A DNA stretch of 64,000 bases from CAWGHZ01 sp963822575 (GCA_963822575.1 CAWGHZ010000004.1:310001-374000), one strand, 5' to 3'. Positions 8,393-17,269 are shown, numbered from the stretch's first letter. The notes: generated from the letters alone by a model not told the origin. Numbers and translations are program-made.

Positions 8393-9232
8393 CTACAGCC
8401 TGATCTCGCCGAGATAGCGGCTGGCGCCGAGCTCCACGTCCAGCGTCCTGGCGGGGAGGCCCGCGGCCTCGATCGAGACCTTGTAGACGCCCGAATCCTC
8501 CGGCAGGCGGTCGAACTTGAAGTCGCCGTAATTGTCGGTCGTGAGCGCGGCAACCGTCTTGCCGTCCTTCGCAAGCGCCACCTTCGCGCCCTCGACGCAA
8601 TCGACGACGCCGTTCGCCGTCTTCGAAACGCTGCCGCCGATGAACGCGGTCTGGTAGCGCCAGAGGTTGCGGTAATAGACCCGCGGCTTGGTGCCGAGTT
8701 CGGGCTTCATCACCTCGAGATTCTGCTCGGCGGCGAGGCGGGACATCTCGTCGTCCTCCACCTTGATCGCCCTGATCGCGCCGGTGGGGCAGGATTGCTG
8801 GCCGCGGGTCTGCTTCCAGCCCTGATCGAGAAGGTGCGCGTCGAATGGCCAGGCTTGCGGAATGCCCAGCTCGTCGTTCCACCAGATCGCGCCGTAGGGG
8901 CAGGCCTCGACGAGCTGCTTTTGCCCCTTCGACTTGACGGGGTCGATGATGACGATGCCGTCCGGGCGCTTCGAGATCGCGCCGTCCTTCGCCGCCGCGA
9001 TGCAGGGCGCGTTGTCGCAATGGTTGCAGGTGGTGGGGACGTAGGCGATGTCCATCATCGGACACTGCCCGCGCTCCTTCTGCTTGATGTCGATCCAGCG
9101 ATGGCCGTGCTTGGGCATCGGTGCGGCGTAGCCGGGAAACTCGTTCCCGACATATTCATCCATGGTGGCGAGCGTGCAGTTGTTGCAGTTGGTGCACTCG
9201 GCCACGTCGACGATCAGGTTCCACTTGCTCAT
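8393..9232 (-). CDS. Transhydroxylase-like iron-sulfur beta subunit
   Basis: A 279-residue electron-transfer subunit of a DMSO-reductase-family enzyme. It most resembles the beta subunit of pyrogallol-phloroglucinol transhydroxylase: a ferredoxin-like part (1-160), then a linker with VMKPELGTKPRVYYRNLWR (about 174-192), then a small beta-sandwich of Cna-B type (about 196-279). Cysteines that can hold clusters are 13, 16, 19 and 148 (one site) and 69, 72, 77 and 111 (a second site). The residues expected for another cluster are replaced: the fourth Cys of the first motif is Thr, and the CxxC before AHLLD reads as WPFD. No secretion signal is present, so it is cytoplasmic like the Pelobacter enzyme. 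Its ATG lies 11 bases after the alpha-subunit stop. Confidence 0.85.
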   Translation of the reverse strand: MSKWNLIVDVAECTNCNNCTLATMDEYVGNEFPGYAAPMPKHGHRWIDIKQKERGQCPMMDIAYVPTTCNHCDNAPCIAAAKDGAISKRPDGIVIIDPVKSKGQKQLVEACPYGAIWWNDELGIPQAWPFDAHLLDQGWKQTRGQQSCPTGAIRAIKVEDDEMSRLAAEQNLEVMKPELGTKPRVYYRNLWRYQTAFIGGSVSKTANGVVDCVEGAKVALAKDGKTVAALTTDNYGDFKFDRLPEDSGVYKVSIEAAGLPARTLDVELGASRYLGEIRL

Positions 9233-9243
9233 GTCTGCGATTC

Positions 9244-12200
9244 CTACTCCGCGGGCACCGGCTCGCGGGCGCGCGCGGGCGAGCCTTCGGGCATCTTCTC
9301 GGCCGCAATCGCCTTGCCGCCGAGCTCGGCCGAGCCGTCCCACGGCTCGATCTCGACCAGTGAGTTCGATCCGGCGATGGCGTGAACCTTCTTGATCTGC
9401 GAGCGCGACGGCGTGAGCTGGTTCAGGCAGCCGCCCCGGTCGACCGAATAGCCGGGCTCGCCCAGCGGATCGTACACGGCGGACAATTCGTAGCCGTGGC
9501 ACACGCCGCGCGGCAGGCGCTGGGTCGGCAGCGCGGCGCAGACCACTGCGCCGCGGTCGTTGTAGACCTTCACGAGGTCGTGGCGCTTGATGCCGCGCTC
9601 CGCCGCGTCCTCCGGGTTCATGCGGATGATCCAGTAATAGTACCCGTCGACCAGGACGCGATGGTCCTCGATGTTGTTGATGAACGCGTCCTTGCCGTCG
9701 CCCTGGGTGTGGAACGAGTAGCGCGAGTGCGGCGTGAGCATCTGCAGCGGGTACTTGGCAAAAAGCTCGCCCGAATGGCGCCCCTCCCACGAGGGAACGT
9801 ACTTGACGATGGGCGGACGCTCCTCGTCCGGGAAGCGCTTGAGCGAGGAGCATTCGAACTCGATCTTGCCCGACTGGGTCTGGAGGCCTTCCAGGTACGT
9901 CCCGGCATAGTCGGACGGCAGCGGGTGCGGCTCCGGCACGTCCTTCTTGCGGCCTTCGAAGAACCAGCGGAACGAGACCGGCGCGCGCAATTTCTCCTTC
10001 TCCGCCGGGACGACGTAGTAGCCCTTCCTGCGGAACTTACGCCACGAGATCACGGACGGCAGGTCGGACGCATCGAACATGCGCTTGACCCAGTCGATCT
10101 CGTTCATCCCCTCGGAGAAGTAGGCGGCGAGGTTCAGCCGCTTGCAGATCTCGTTGAAGATCCAGTAGTCGGACTTCAACTCGCCCAGCGGCTCGATCGC
10201 CTTCGCCTGCATGATGACGACGCGGTGGTTGAGCTGCTGCTGGCCGTGATGGCCGTATCCGCCGAGCGCCGCCCATTCCGAGATGTCCGGCCGCTCGAAA
10301 TTGGTGCAGGCCGGCAGGATGACGTCGGCGAACTTGGCCTCGCCCTCGTCCCAGATCGACTGGTTGACGACGAACTCCAGGTTGGGCGAGCGGTACATCT
10401 TCACGTGGCGGTTGGTCTCGCCCATCGTGCCGATGATCGAGCCGCCATACTTGTAGAGCATCTTGACCGGCGAATGGCCGGGCGCCGGGTAGGTGATCTT
10501 GGCGAACTGGTGCTCGATCGACTTGCCGACCCACGGATACCCTTCCGCCTTGCCATCGAGGATCGCCTCCGGCAGCTGCAGGCGCGGGATGCGCTGGAAA
10601 GGCGTATTGATGGTCGGGAGCTGCGGCATGCGCTGGTAGAGCGCGACGGGGAGCGAGGTGTTCTCGATCGCGCCCGACATGCCGCCGTCGGCATAACCCG
10701 GGAAGTAGAAATTGAAGTCGATGGGCGTGCCCCACTGGAGGTTGCCCATGTTGACGCCCGGCTTGCCGAGCCCCTGCATGGCGATCAGGCAGACCATCAC
10801 ACGCGCCCACTGGATGCCGGTCTGGTTGCGGCATGCCCCGCCATGGCCGTTGCCCCAGCCGCCCGGGGCGAGGTAGGTGCGCTTCGCGGCCCATTCGCGG
10901 GCGAGGGCGCGCACGTCGCGCGCCGGGACGCCGGTCTCCGCCTCCTGCCACTCGGGCGTCTTGGGTGTGCCGTCCTCCTCGCCCAGCAGATACGCCTTCC
11001 ACTTGTCGAACCCGACCGTATGGGTGGCGACGTAGTCCTTGTCGTAGAGGTTCTCGGCGATCCAGACATAGGCGATGGCCATCGCCATGGCGGGCGAGGT
11101 GGTCGGGCGCGGCGCGAACCACTTGCCGCCGAGGAACGCCGCCGAGTTGTTGAAGTACGGATCGACGTGGACGATCTTGACCGGCAGGTCCTTCAGCCAC
11201 TGGCGCCGGACGGTCCCTTCCTGCGCGCCGTAGCTGCCCGAGGTCGCTTCCGGGTCGGCCGACCAGAACACCACCATGTCGCAGTTCTGCAGGCAGTCCT
11301 CGACCGTGCCGTAGGTCTCCGACTGACCTACCCGTAATGTGTAGCCCCAATGGTGCACCGCGCCCCAGTACCAGCCTTCCCAGCTATCGGGGTTGTGGTG
11401 CACCTCGGTATGGCCGACGGCGTTCATGAACCGGTAGTTCGCCGACAGGTAGTAGCCGATATTGCCCCAGGTATGGTGCGAGCCGTGCGACGACGCCATC
11501 GCGCCGGGCCCGTGCTCGCGCTTCACCCGCTTGATCTCGTTCGCGACGATGTCGAGCGCCTCGTCCCACGAGATGCGCTGGTAGCCCGAGATGCCGCGGT
11601 TCTGTGCGTTGCGTTCGCCGTTCGGGTCGAAGTCCACCCGCTTCATCGGGTGGAGCAGCCGGTTGGGCGCGTAGATGATCGACTTGGCGTTTTGGCCGTG
11701 CGGGGCGATGGTGGTCTTGCGCGGCGGGGTGAATTTCTTTCCGCGCGCCTCGATGGTCCAGGACGCGCCGTCGTCGTCGGCGAGGTCGATCGGCGTCATG
11801 CGCACGATCTTGCCGTCCTTGACGTAGACGTAGACCGGCCCGCCGTTGGTCATGTTGCAGGTGCGCACCGCGCCGTCCGGCATCTTCGCGCCGTAGGTCC
11901 AGTGCACGTGCTGGGTCATCATCACGGTCTGGGCGAACCAGTTGGAGTATTTCTCGTCGCCCTCGATCTTGATCATGAACTCCTTGAGGGCGTTGATCTG
12001 CTCCAGCCAGTCGATCGGCGGCATGAGGAGGTGCGCGGCGAGCTTCGCCGTCTTGAACGACAACACCGCCTGGGCGTCCTTGCGGATGCCGCTTCCGGTG
12101 AGCACGCGCCCGTCGCGGAACTCGTACCAGCGCCCGATTGTGTCGTCGTAGGTCTTGAGCTGCGCCGTGAAGTTCAGCTCCTTCAGGCGCGCACGGAAGA

Positions 12201-12276
12201 CGGGCGAGCGCCACGCGGTGACGCGGAGCAGCCAGGCGAGGCCGTAGAGGATGGCCGAGAAGCGAAGCTCGTGCAT
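9244..12276 (-). CDS. Molybdopterin oxidoreductase alpha subunit, pyrogallol/phloroglucinol transhydroxylase-like, with N-terminal SCP2-like domain
   Basis: A 1010-residue bis-MGD molybdoenzyme of the DMSO reductase family. From about residue 140 it follows the transhydroxylase alpha subunit: TNGGPVYVYVKDGKIVRM (143-160), MKRVDFDPNGERNAQNRG, and HHNPDSWEGWYWG. Asp297-Ser298 sit 30 and 31 residues after His267, the same spacing as the His144, Asp174 and Ser175 that I recall as active-site and molybdenum ligands in the Pelobacter enzyme. As in that enzyme there is no N-terminal CxxCxxxC cluster. No Tat signal is visible. Residues 1 to about 125 are extra and look like an SCP2 sterol-carrier-type domain (RWYEFRDGRV, then FMIKIEGDEKYSNWF). 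The beta subunit follows after 11 bases. The real substrate may be another polyphenol. Confidence 0.85.
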   Translation of the reverse strand: MHELRFSAILYGLAWLLRVTAWRSPVFRARLKELNFTAQLKTYDDTIGRWYEFRDGRVLTGSGIRKDAQAVLSFKTAKLAAHLLMPPIDWLEQINALKEFMIKIEGDEKYSNWFAQTVMMTQHVHWTYGAKMPDGAVRTCNMTNGGPVYVYVKDGKIVRMTPIDLADDDGASWTIEARGKKFTPPRKTTIAPHGQNAKSIIYAPNRLLHPMKRVDFDPNGERNAQNRGISGYQRISWDEALDIVANEIKRVKREHGPGAMASSHGSHHTWGNIGYYLSANYRFMNAVGHTEVHHNPDSWEGWYWGAVHHWGYTLRVGQSETYGTVEDCLQNCDMVVFWSADPEATSGSYGAQEGTVRRQWLKDLPVKIVHVDPYFNNSAAFLGGKWFAPRPTTSPAMAMAIAYVWIAENLYDKDYVATHTVGFDKWKAYLLGEEDGTPKTPEWQEAETGVPARDVRALAREWAAKRTYLAPGGWGNGHGGACRNQTGIQWARVMVCLIAMQGLGKPGVNMGNLQWGTPIDFNFYFPGYADGGMSGAIENTSLPVALYQRMPQLPTINTPFQRIPRLQLPEAILDGKAEGYPWVGKSIEHQFAKITYPAPGHSPVKMLYKYGGSIIGTMGETNRHVKMYRSPNLEFVVNQSIWDEGEAKFADVILPACTNFERPDISEWAALGGYGHHGQQQLNHRVVIMQAKAIEPLGELKSDYWIFNEICKRLNLAAYFSEGMNEIDWVKRMFDASDLPSVISWRKFRRKGYYVVPAEKEKLRAPVSFRWFFEGRKKDVPEPHPLPSDYAGTYLEGLQTQSGKIEFECSSLKRFPDEERPPIVKYVPSWEGRHSGELFAKYPLQMLTPHSRYSFHTQGDGKDAFINNIEDHRVLVDGYYYWIIRMNPEDAAERGIKRHDLVKVYNDRGAVVCAALPTQRLPRGVCHGYELSAVYDPLGEPGYSVDRGGCLNQLTPSRSQIKKVHAIAGSNSLVEIEPWDGSAELGGKAIAAEKMPEGSPARAREPVPAE

Positions 12277-12390
12277 GGGCGCCTCCCGCCGCGCGGCTCG
12301 CCGAGGGCCGCGCGCGCGCTGGGTCGTGACATTTCGGCGACTATACCGACGCCCCTGGGGCCCGACAACCCGCGCTGCCGGTGGGCGCGC

Positions 12391-13863
12391 CTACTTGCCC
12401 TTGGTCACGGCCGGATAGGCCGGGAAGCCCGCCTCCGAACGGTTGGCGTAGTACTTGTTGCCCTCGGGCCGTTCGGCCATCGGCCCGATCACCACGTTGT
12501 CCTTGAGCGTCACCGTGCCGATCTCGCGGCCGCGCACGAAGACGAAGGGGTGCGGATTATCGATGATGATCGTGTTGCCGGTCATGGTGACGGAGTTATC
12601 CGTCGGCCCGCCGAACGCGCTTTTGATCTCGAATCCGAACCCGACGAGGTCCCTGTTCTCGGTCTTGGGGCCGCGCTCGATCGTGCAGTTGCGGATGACG
12701 AGCTGCCCGCCGTTGGGAAAGTCGACGGCCCGGCTGTCCTGGGCGTCGAGAGCGGCGATCAAGCTGTCCTCGATCAGGGTCTTCCTGGCCCGGCTCTTGA
12801 TCTCGTGCCCCTCGCCCGACGCCGAGATGAACCGGCTGCGCCGGATGGTGAGTTCGGGACTGTTGACGTAGATCTGATGGGCTTGGCCGCGGTTCGCGCC
12901 GTTGTGCTCGAAGGTCGAATCCTCGACCACCACGTGGCCGGCGGTGCCCGCCGCCAGGATCCCGTCCTCATTGTCGTGAATGTACATGTCCTTGACGGTG
13001 AGGCCGGCGCCCTCGGCGCGGATGCATGCCCCGTTATGGTCGCCGACATGGACGTTGGAGCATTCGAGCCCGATGACGGTCGTATTCCGGCCGGCCAGCA
13101 CGAGGGCCGCCTTGCCTTGGGCCGCCGTGCCTTTCAGCTGGGCCCCTTTGCCCTGGATGGTGACGTTGCTGGCCTTCAATACGCCGGCCTGGAAATAGGT
13201 GCCGGGCCGGATGACGATGGTGGCGCCGTCATGCGCCGCCTTGAACGCCTGGGCGAGATCGCCGAATTTGCACGAAGGGTCGGGATCGCCGCGGGCGCAC
13301 ACGACGAGCGGCCCGCCCGGCGCGGCGCCGGCCTCTGGCGCCGGTATCGGTCCCGAGGAAGGCCGCCGTCCATGCTCCTGCTGCGCGGCGCGCTCGGCCG
13401 GGGTGAGGTTGCGGTGGGCGGGGGGACGCGCGGCGGGAGGACGAGCGGTGGGTGGCGGCGCGGCCGCGACCCGCGGCGCCTCCTCGATCCGCTTGACCAG
13501 CGCCTCGATGCGCGCGGCTTCCTTGGCAACCGACTCGCTCGCCTTGCGCGCCTCCTCGGCGGCGCGGGCGGCGGCCTCTGCCGCCTTCGCCGCGGCCTCG
13601 GCGGCGTTCTGGGCGGCGGCGGCGGCCTTCTCGATCCGGTCGGCCTGTTGCTTCGCCTCGATGGTCGCCTGGGTATCCTGCGTCAGCCGGTCGCGGAGCT
13701 GGGCCGCGCGCTCGGCCTGGGAAGCGGCATCGGCGTGCGCACCGGAGCCGGCGGGCAGGAGCGCAAGGGCGGCGGCCGTTGCAAGCACGGCGACCACTTG
13801 CACCGCCCGCGGACGCGCGATCCGAGAATACGCCACAAGACGGACCTTTCGCCCCTTCGGCAT
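12391..13863 (-). CDS. Exported right-handed beta-helix protein with N-terminal coiled coil
   Basis: A 490-residue protein with a basic N-terminus and a hydrophobic segment at about 20-40 that serves as a signal peptide or anchor. Next is an Ala/Glu/Lys-rich helical stretch (about 45-128) with strong coiled-coil character, then a Pro/Ala-rich linker (about 130-185). The C-terminal 290 residues are a parallel beta-helix of pectate-lyase-like type, seen as repeated short strands such as NVTIQGKGAQL, LTVKDMYIHDNEDGI, VVVEDSTFEHNG and LVIRNCTIERG. I see no complete polysaccharide-lyase catalytic set. It is on the same strand as the molybdoenzyme genes but 114 bases upstream, so a shared function is not implied. 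A surface or periplasmic carbohydrate-binding role is a guess from fold only. Confidence 0.75.
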   Translation of the reverse strand: MPKGRKVRLVAYSRIARPRAVQVVAVLATAAALALLPAGSGAHADAASQAERAAQLRDRLTQDTQATIEAKQQADRIEKAAAAAQNAAEAAAKAAEAAARAAEEARKASESVAKEAARIEALVKRIEEAPRVAAAPPPTARPPAARPPAHRNLTPAERAAQQEHGRRPSSGPIPAPEAGAAPGGPLVVCARGDPDPSCKFGDLAQAFKAAHDGATIVIRPGTYFQAGVLKASNVTIQGKGAQLKGTAAQGKAALVLAGRNTTVIGLECSNVHVGDHNGACIRAEGAGLTVKDMYIHDNEDGILAAGTAGHVVVEDSTFEHNGANRGQAHQIYVNSPELTIRRSRFISASGEGHEIKSRARKTLIEDSLIAALDAQDSRAVDFPNGGQLVIRNCTIERGPKTENRDLVGFGFEIKSAFGGPTDNSVTMTGNTIIIDNPHPFVFVRGREIGTVTLKDNVVIGPMAERPEGNKYYANRSEAGFPAYPAVTKGK

Positions 13864-13952
13864 GGCGCGACCCTAACAGCGCGCCCGCCGCGGGGCAATG
13901 GCTTGACCCCGCCCGCCCGGCCATGCGGTAATGCGCGCCCGCGGGAACCGGC

Positions 13953-14027
13953 AGGCGTATAGCTCAGCGGCAGAGCGCCGCCTTTACACGGCGGAGGTCG
14001 TAGGTTCGATCCCTACTGCGCCTACCA
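13953..14027 (+). tRNA. tRNA-Val (anticodon TAC)
   Basis: A 75-base cloverleaf. The acceptor strand AGGCGTA pairs with TGCGCCT, the D-arm is GCTC...GAGC, and the anticodon stem CCGCC/GGCGG encloses the loop TTTACAC, giving anticodon TAC (valine). The T-arm GTAGG TTCGATC CCTAC is canonical. The 3' CCA is encoded. Confidence 0.96.
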
Positions 14028-14075
14028 GACCATCCCACCTTTCCCGGACACGAGCGATGTTCTAGTGTCGAACAG

Positions 14076-14109
14076 CTCGAAACTGCGTGCATCTCGAAAC
14101 TGCGTGCAT
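14076..14109. repeat. Perfect 17-base tandem duplication
   Basis: The 17-mer CTCGAAACTGCGTGCAT occurs twice with no spacer, 49 bases after the tRNA-Val gene and in the leader of the binding-protein gene. No integrase or other element accompanies it, so it is most simply a small slippage duplication. Confidence 0.85.
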
Positions 14110-14165
14110 CGAGGCTGCGAGTGGGTCCGCCGGCCCGGCCGGCGGCAATGACAGAGGAGGATTCC

Positions 14166-15149
14166 ATGAACAGAACCGCACTCAGCGTGGCGCTTCTCGC
14201 CAGCTTCGGCGCGGCCCTCGCGACGGCAGCGAGCGTGCCCGCCGCGCGGGCCGAGACGACGCTCATCGTCGGCAAGGCGGCGGCCAATTCGGACGCCATC
14301 ATTCCCGTCAACGTCGGCGACCAGGCCGGCATCTTCAAGAAGCACGGGCTCAAGCTCAAGATCGTCGACTTCTCCGGCGGCAGCAAGATGGCGCAGGCGC
14401 TGGCCGCGGGCTCGATCGATATCGGCGACGGCGCCGGCACCGAGATGGTCCTCACCTACAAGGGCGTGCCGGCGAAGGCGATCTGCGAGTCGGCCGGGCC
14501 TCTGTCGTTCCTCGCCATCGGCGTGGCGCATGATTCGAAGATCAAGTCGCTCGACGACCTGAAGGGCAAGCGGATCGGCATCTCGCGCGCCGGCTCGCTC
14601 ACCGACCATTTGGCGCACGCGCTCGCCAAGAAGAAGGGCTGGGGCGAGGATGGAATCAAGACCGTCGCCATCGGCAACGGCTCGGCTGGCATCGTCGCGG
14701 CCTTCCGCCAGAACCTGATCGACGCCGACATCAGCGTCGCATCGCTGTTCTTCACCATGGAGGAGAAGGGGACCGGCCGGCTGCTCGCGCCCGTCAGCGA
14801 TTTCATGGGCCGCAACGCCTCCGGCACGCTCTATGCGACCGACAAGCTGATGAAGGAGAACCCGGAAGCGGTGCGCGCCTTCGTCGCCGGCTGGATCGAC
14901 ACCATCGCCTGGATGAAGGCGCACAAGGCGGAGACGGTGAAGATCGAGGCGAAGCTGGTCGGCTTCCCCGAAAGCGTGATGTCGAAGGAATACGACCTCA
15001 CCATCGGCATGTTCACCGACGACTGCCGCTTCGACCCGGAATCCCTCAAGAACCTCAAGGACACGTTCGTCTCGCTGAAGGAGATGCCGGCCTCGGCCGA
15101 CATGTCGAAGCTCTATACCGAGGAGTTCCTGCCCAAGAAGAAGATGTAA
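14166..15149 (+). CDS. NMT1/THI5-like ABC transporter substrate-binding protein
   Basis: A 327-residue periplasmic binding protein of the SsuA/NMT1 type, for import of sulfonates, nitrate, aromatic compounds or pyrimidine precursors. It has a Sec signal peptide (core about residues 8-27, cleavage near AARAE). The VNVGDQAGIFKKHGLKLKIVDF block at the mature N-terminus and the GSIDIGDGAGTEM motif that follows are typical. The ATG at 14166 is chosen because AGGAGG lies five bases upstream; an in-frame earlier start has no such site and would bury the signal peptide. No permease or ATPase gene is adjacent, so it is an orphan binding protein here. A strong terminator follows. Confidence 0.88.
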   Translation: MNRTALSVALLASFGAALATAASVPAARAETTLIVGKAAANSDAIIPVNVGDQAGIFKKHGLKLKIVDFSGGSKMAQALAAGSIDIGDGAGTEMVLTYKGVPAKAICESAGPLSFLAIGVAHDSKIKSLDDLKGKRIGISRAGSLTDHLAHALAKKKGWGEDGIKTVAIGNGSAGIVAAFRQNLIDADISVASLFFTMEEKGTGRLLAPVSDFMGRNASGTLYATDKLMKENPEAVRAFVAGWIDTIAWMKAHKAETVKIEAKLVGFPESVMSKEYDLTIGMFTDDCRFDPESLKNLKDTFVSLKEMPASADMSKLYTEEFLPKKKM

Positions 15150-15177
15150 TCCCGTTTCCGCCGGACGTGGCGGTAGA

Positions 15178-15210
15178 AGCGATCCTCCGGGGCCGGGGGA
15201 TCGCTTTTTT
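15178..15210 (+). terminator. Rho-independent terminator
   Basis: A GC-rich hairpin with arms AGCGATCCTCC and GGGGGATCGCT is followed immediately by a T6 tract. It lies 28 bases after the stop of the binding-protein gene. Confidence 0.88.
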
Positions 15211-15240
15211 GTCGGCTGCCGGTCGAGCGAAGGGTTTCGC

Positions 15241-15735
15241 CTACCCGTCGCCGCCGAGCAGCAAGCCGCGGTAGAGCTCGTAACGCATCAAAAACTCGAA
15301 CAGCACCCAGCAGAAGAGCGTGAGGCCCGCAGCGCCCATGAACGCCTCGCGCGGCTTCTGGCCGCCGCGCGCGACCAGATAGGCGAAGCCGAACACGGGC
15401 AGCGCGATCAGGAATCCGACCAGGTAGACGCCCGCCATCAGGGCGACGAGCCACAGGATGAAGTCGATCTCGCGCCGGAAGCCCGGCCGCACCGGCGCGC
15501 GGCCCGGTCCGCCCTCCGATGCCCGGAAGGCGCCGGCCACCGCCTGGCCAAGCCGGGTCGGCGTGCGCGACGCCACGTCGAGCACGAGGAAGCCGAACGT
15601 GCCCCAGCCGGCGATCAGCGGCACCTCGCACACGTCGGGCGCGTAGCCGTACGCGATCACGATATAGGCCGCGACCACCGCGAACAGAACGGCGGTGAAC
15701 ATCACATCGCCGCGGTCGCCGCGATAGCCCTTCAT
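15241..15735 (-). CDS. tctB: Tripartite tricarboxylate transporter small membrane subunit TctB
   Basis: A 164-residue small membrane subunit of a TTT-family secondary transporter. Four hydrophobic segments are visible: about 12-30, 38-54, 88-112 and a paired C-terminal region at about 125-150 ending in a short polar tail. Low sequence conservation is usual for TctB, and assignment rests on size, topology and gene order. Its ATG overlaps the tctA stop in an ATGA junction, so it is translated with tctA. Order on the minus strand is tctC-tctA-tctB, a common arrangement. Confidence 0.87.
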   Translation of the reverse strand: MKGYRGDRGDVMFTAVLFAVVAAYIVIAYGYAPDVCEVPLIAGWGTFGFLVLDVASRTPTRLGQAVAGAFRASEGGPGRAPVRPGFRREIDFILWLVALMAGVYLVGFLIALPVFGFAYLVARGGQKPREAFMGAAGLTLFCWVLFEFLMRYELYRGLLLGGDG

Positions 15736-17231
15736 GCGCGCGCCCCCCGCCGGCCGCGCAGCGCGCGCCGGAGCGTCGGGAAGGCGAGGCAGAGGACGAG
15801 AAGGACCAGGAGACCGAGCGACATCGGCCGGTGGACGAAGATCGCCAGGCTGCCGTCGCCCATGATGACCGACTGCTTGTAGCTGGTCTCCACCAGCCGG
15901 CCGAGCACCACTGCGATCACGAAGGTGAGGCGCGGATAGTGGAACCGGATCATCAGATAGCCGACGATGCCGAACGCCATCGCCGTGATCACGTCGTAGA
16001 TGTTCGAGCGCACGGCGTAGGCGCCGATCAGCGCGATCGCCGGCACGCCCACGGCGAGGATCTGAACGTTGACGCGGGTGAACAGGGCGAGCCAGCGCGC
16101 CGTCGCGACGCCCAGCAGCGAGGCGAAGATGCAGGCGAAGGTCAGCGACAGGATGACGGCGAACACCGCGTCCTGGTGATTGATGATCAGAAGCGGCCCC
16201 GGCTGGTACCCGTGCAGCACCAGCCCGCCCAGGAACACCGCCATCTCGGCGCTGCCCGGGATGCCGAAGGCGAGGGTGGGGATCAGCGCCCCGCCGTCCT
16301 TGGCGTTGTTCGACGATTCGGGCGCGATGACGCCCTGGATGTTGCCCTTGCCGAACGAGTCCGGGTCCTTCGACACCTGCGCCGTCGCGGTGTAGGCGAG
16401 GAACGACGCCACCGTGCCGCCGACGCCTGGCACGGCGCCGATCAGCGCGCCGATCGCCGAGCCGCGCAGCAGCGTCGGGTAATGGACGAAGACCGCCTTC
16501 ACCCCTTCCATCACGCCGCGGAAGCTCGTGTCGCCGCCCGCCTCGCGCGCGATGGTGCCGCCCTCGGCGGTCAGCTGGATCATCTCGGCAATGGCGAACA
16601 TGCCGATGATCGCCGGGATCAGAGCCACCCCGTCCCACAGATAGTCGATGCCGAACGTGTAGCGCTCGACGCCGGTCAGCGAGTCGAGACCGACATAGGT
16701 GATCGTCAGCCCGATCCCGGCGGTGACGAGCCCGCGCAGCATGTTGCCGCCGGCCGAGAGCGCTATGGCGGCCAGCCCGAACATCGCCAGCATGAAAAAC
16801 TCGGGCGGGCCGAACAGCAGCACGATGCTGCGTGCGAGCGGCATCACCGCGATCAGCACGACGACGCCCAGCACGCCGCCCACCGACGACGCGCAGGCGG
16901 CGGCGCCGATCGCCATGCCCGCCTTGCCCTGCCGGGCGAGCGGGTAGCCGTCGAAGCAGGTCGCGGCGTTGGGCGGCGTGCCCGGCGTATTGATCAGGAT
17001 GGCGGCGATCGAGCCGCCGAACGCGACCGACCCCATCACGCCGCCCATCATGGCGATGGCCTTGAAGCCGTCCATGCCCCAGGTCAGCGGGATCAGGAGG
17101 GCGAGGGCGGTGGTGCCGCCGAGCCCGGGGATGGCGCCGAACACGAGGCCGACGATCGAGCCCAGCACCATGAACCCGATGGAGGACGGCAGCAGGATAT
17201 GCTGCAGCGCGGCGCCGACGCCTTCGAGCAC
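15732..17231 (-). CDS. tctA: Tripartite tricarboxylate transporter large permease TctA
   Basis: A 499-residue permease with about 12 membrane segments. The family's conserved glycine-rich boxes are present: GLVFGAIPGLGGTTALALLIPLTWGMD (about 28-54) and the matching GALIGAVPGVGGTVASFLAYT in the middle. INTPGTPPNAATCFDGYPLARQGKAG (about 79-104) is also a TctA signature. It imports carboxylates captured by the periplasmic TctC/Bug protein, driven by an ion gradient. It sits between tctC (39 bases upstream) and tctB (four-base overlap). The cargo is not predictable from sequence. Confidence 0.93.
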   Translation of the reverse strand: MLEGVGAALQHILLPSSIGFMVLGSIVGLVFGAIPGLGGTTALALLIPLTWGMDGFKAIAMMGGVMGSVAFGGSIAAILINTPGTPPNAATCFDGYPLARQGKAGMAIGAAACASSVGGVLGVVVLIAVMPLARSIVLLFGPPEFFMLAMFGLAAIALSAGGNMLRGLVTAGIGLTITYVGLDSLTGVERYTFGIDYLWDGVALIPAIIGMFAIAEMIQLTAEGGTIAREAGGDTSFRGVMEGVKAVFVHYPTLLRGSAIGALIGAVPGVGGTVASFLAYTATAQVSKDPDSFGKGNIQGVIAPESSNNAKDGGALIPTLAFGIPGSAEMAVFLGGLVLHGYQPGPLLIINHQDAVFAVILSLTFACIFASLLGVATARWLALFTRVNVQILAVGVPAIALIGAYAVRSNIYDVITAMAFGIVGYLMIRFHYPRLTFVIAVVLGRLVETSYKQSVIMGDGSLAIFVHRPMSLGLLVLLVLCLAFPTLRRALRGRRGARA

Positions 17232-17269
17232 GTGACGACTCCGATGCCGCCCGTCGCGGCGGCGGGGCC

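Noticed and set aside
11350..13962. An 870-codon plus-strand open frame over the molybdoenzyme and beta-helix genes
   Set aside because: It spans two unrelated minus-strand genes and encodes low-complexity Arg/Ala/Gly-rich sequence; it is a shadow.
13953..14109. tRNA-Val plus 17-base direct repeat as an integration (att) site
   Set aside because: The repeat does not copy the tRNA 3' end, and no integrase or island-like genes follow.
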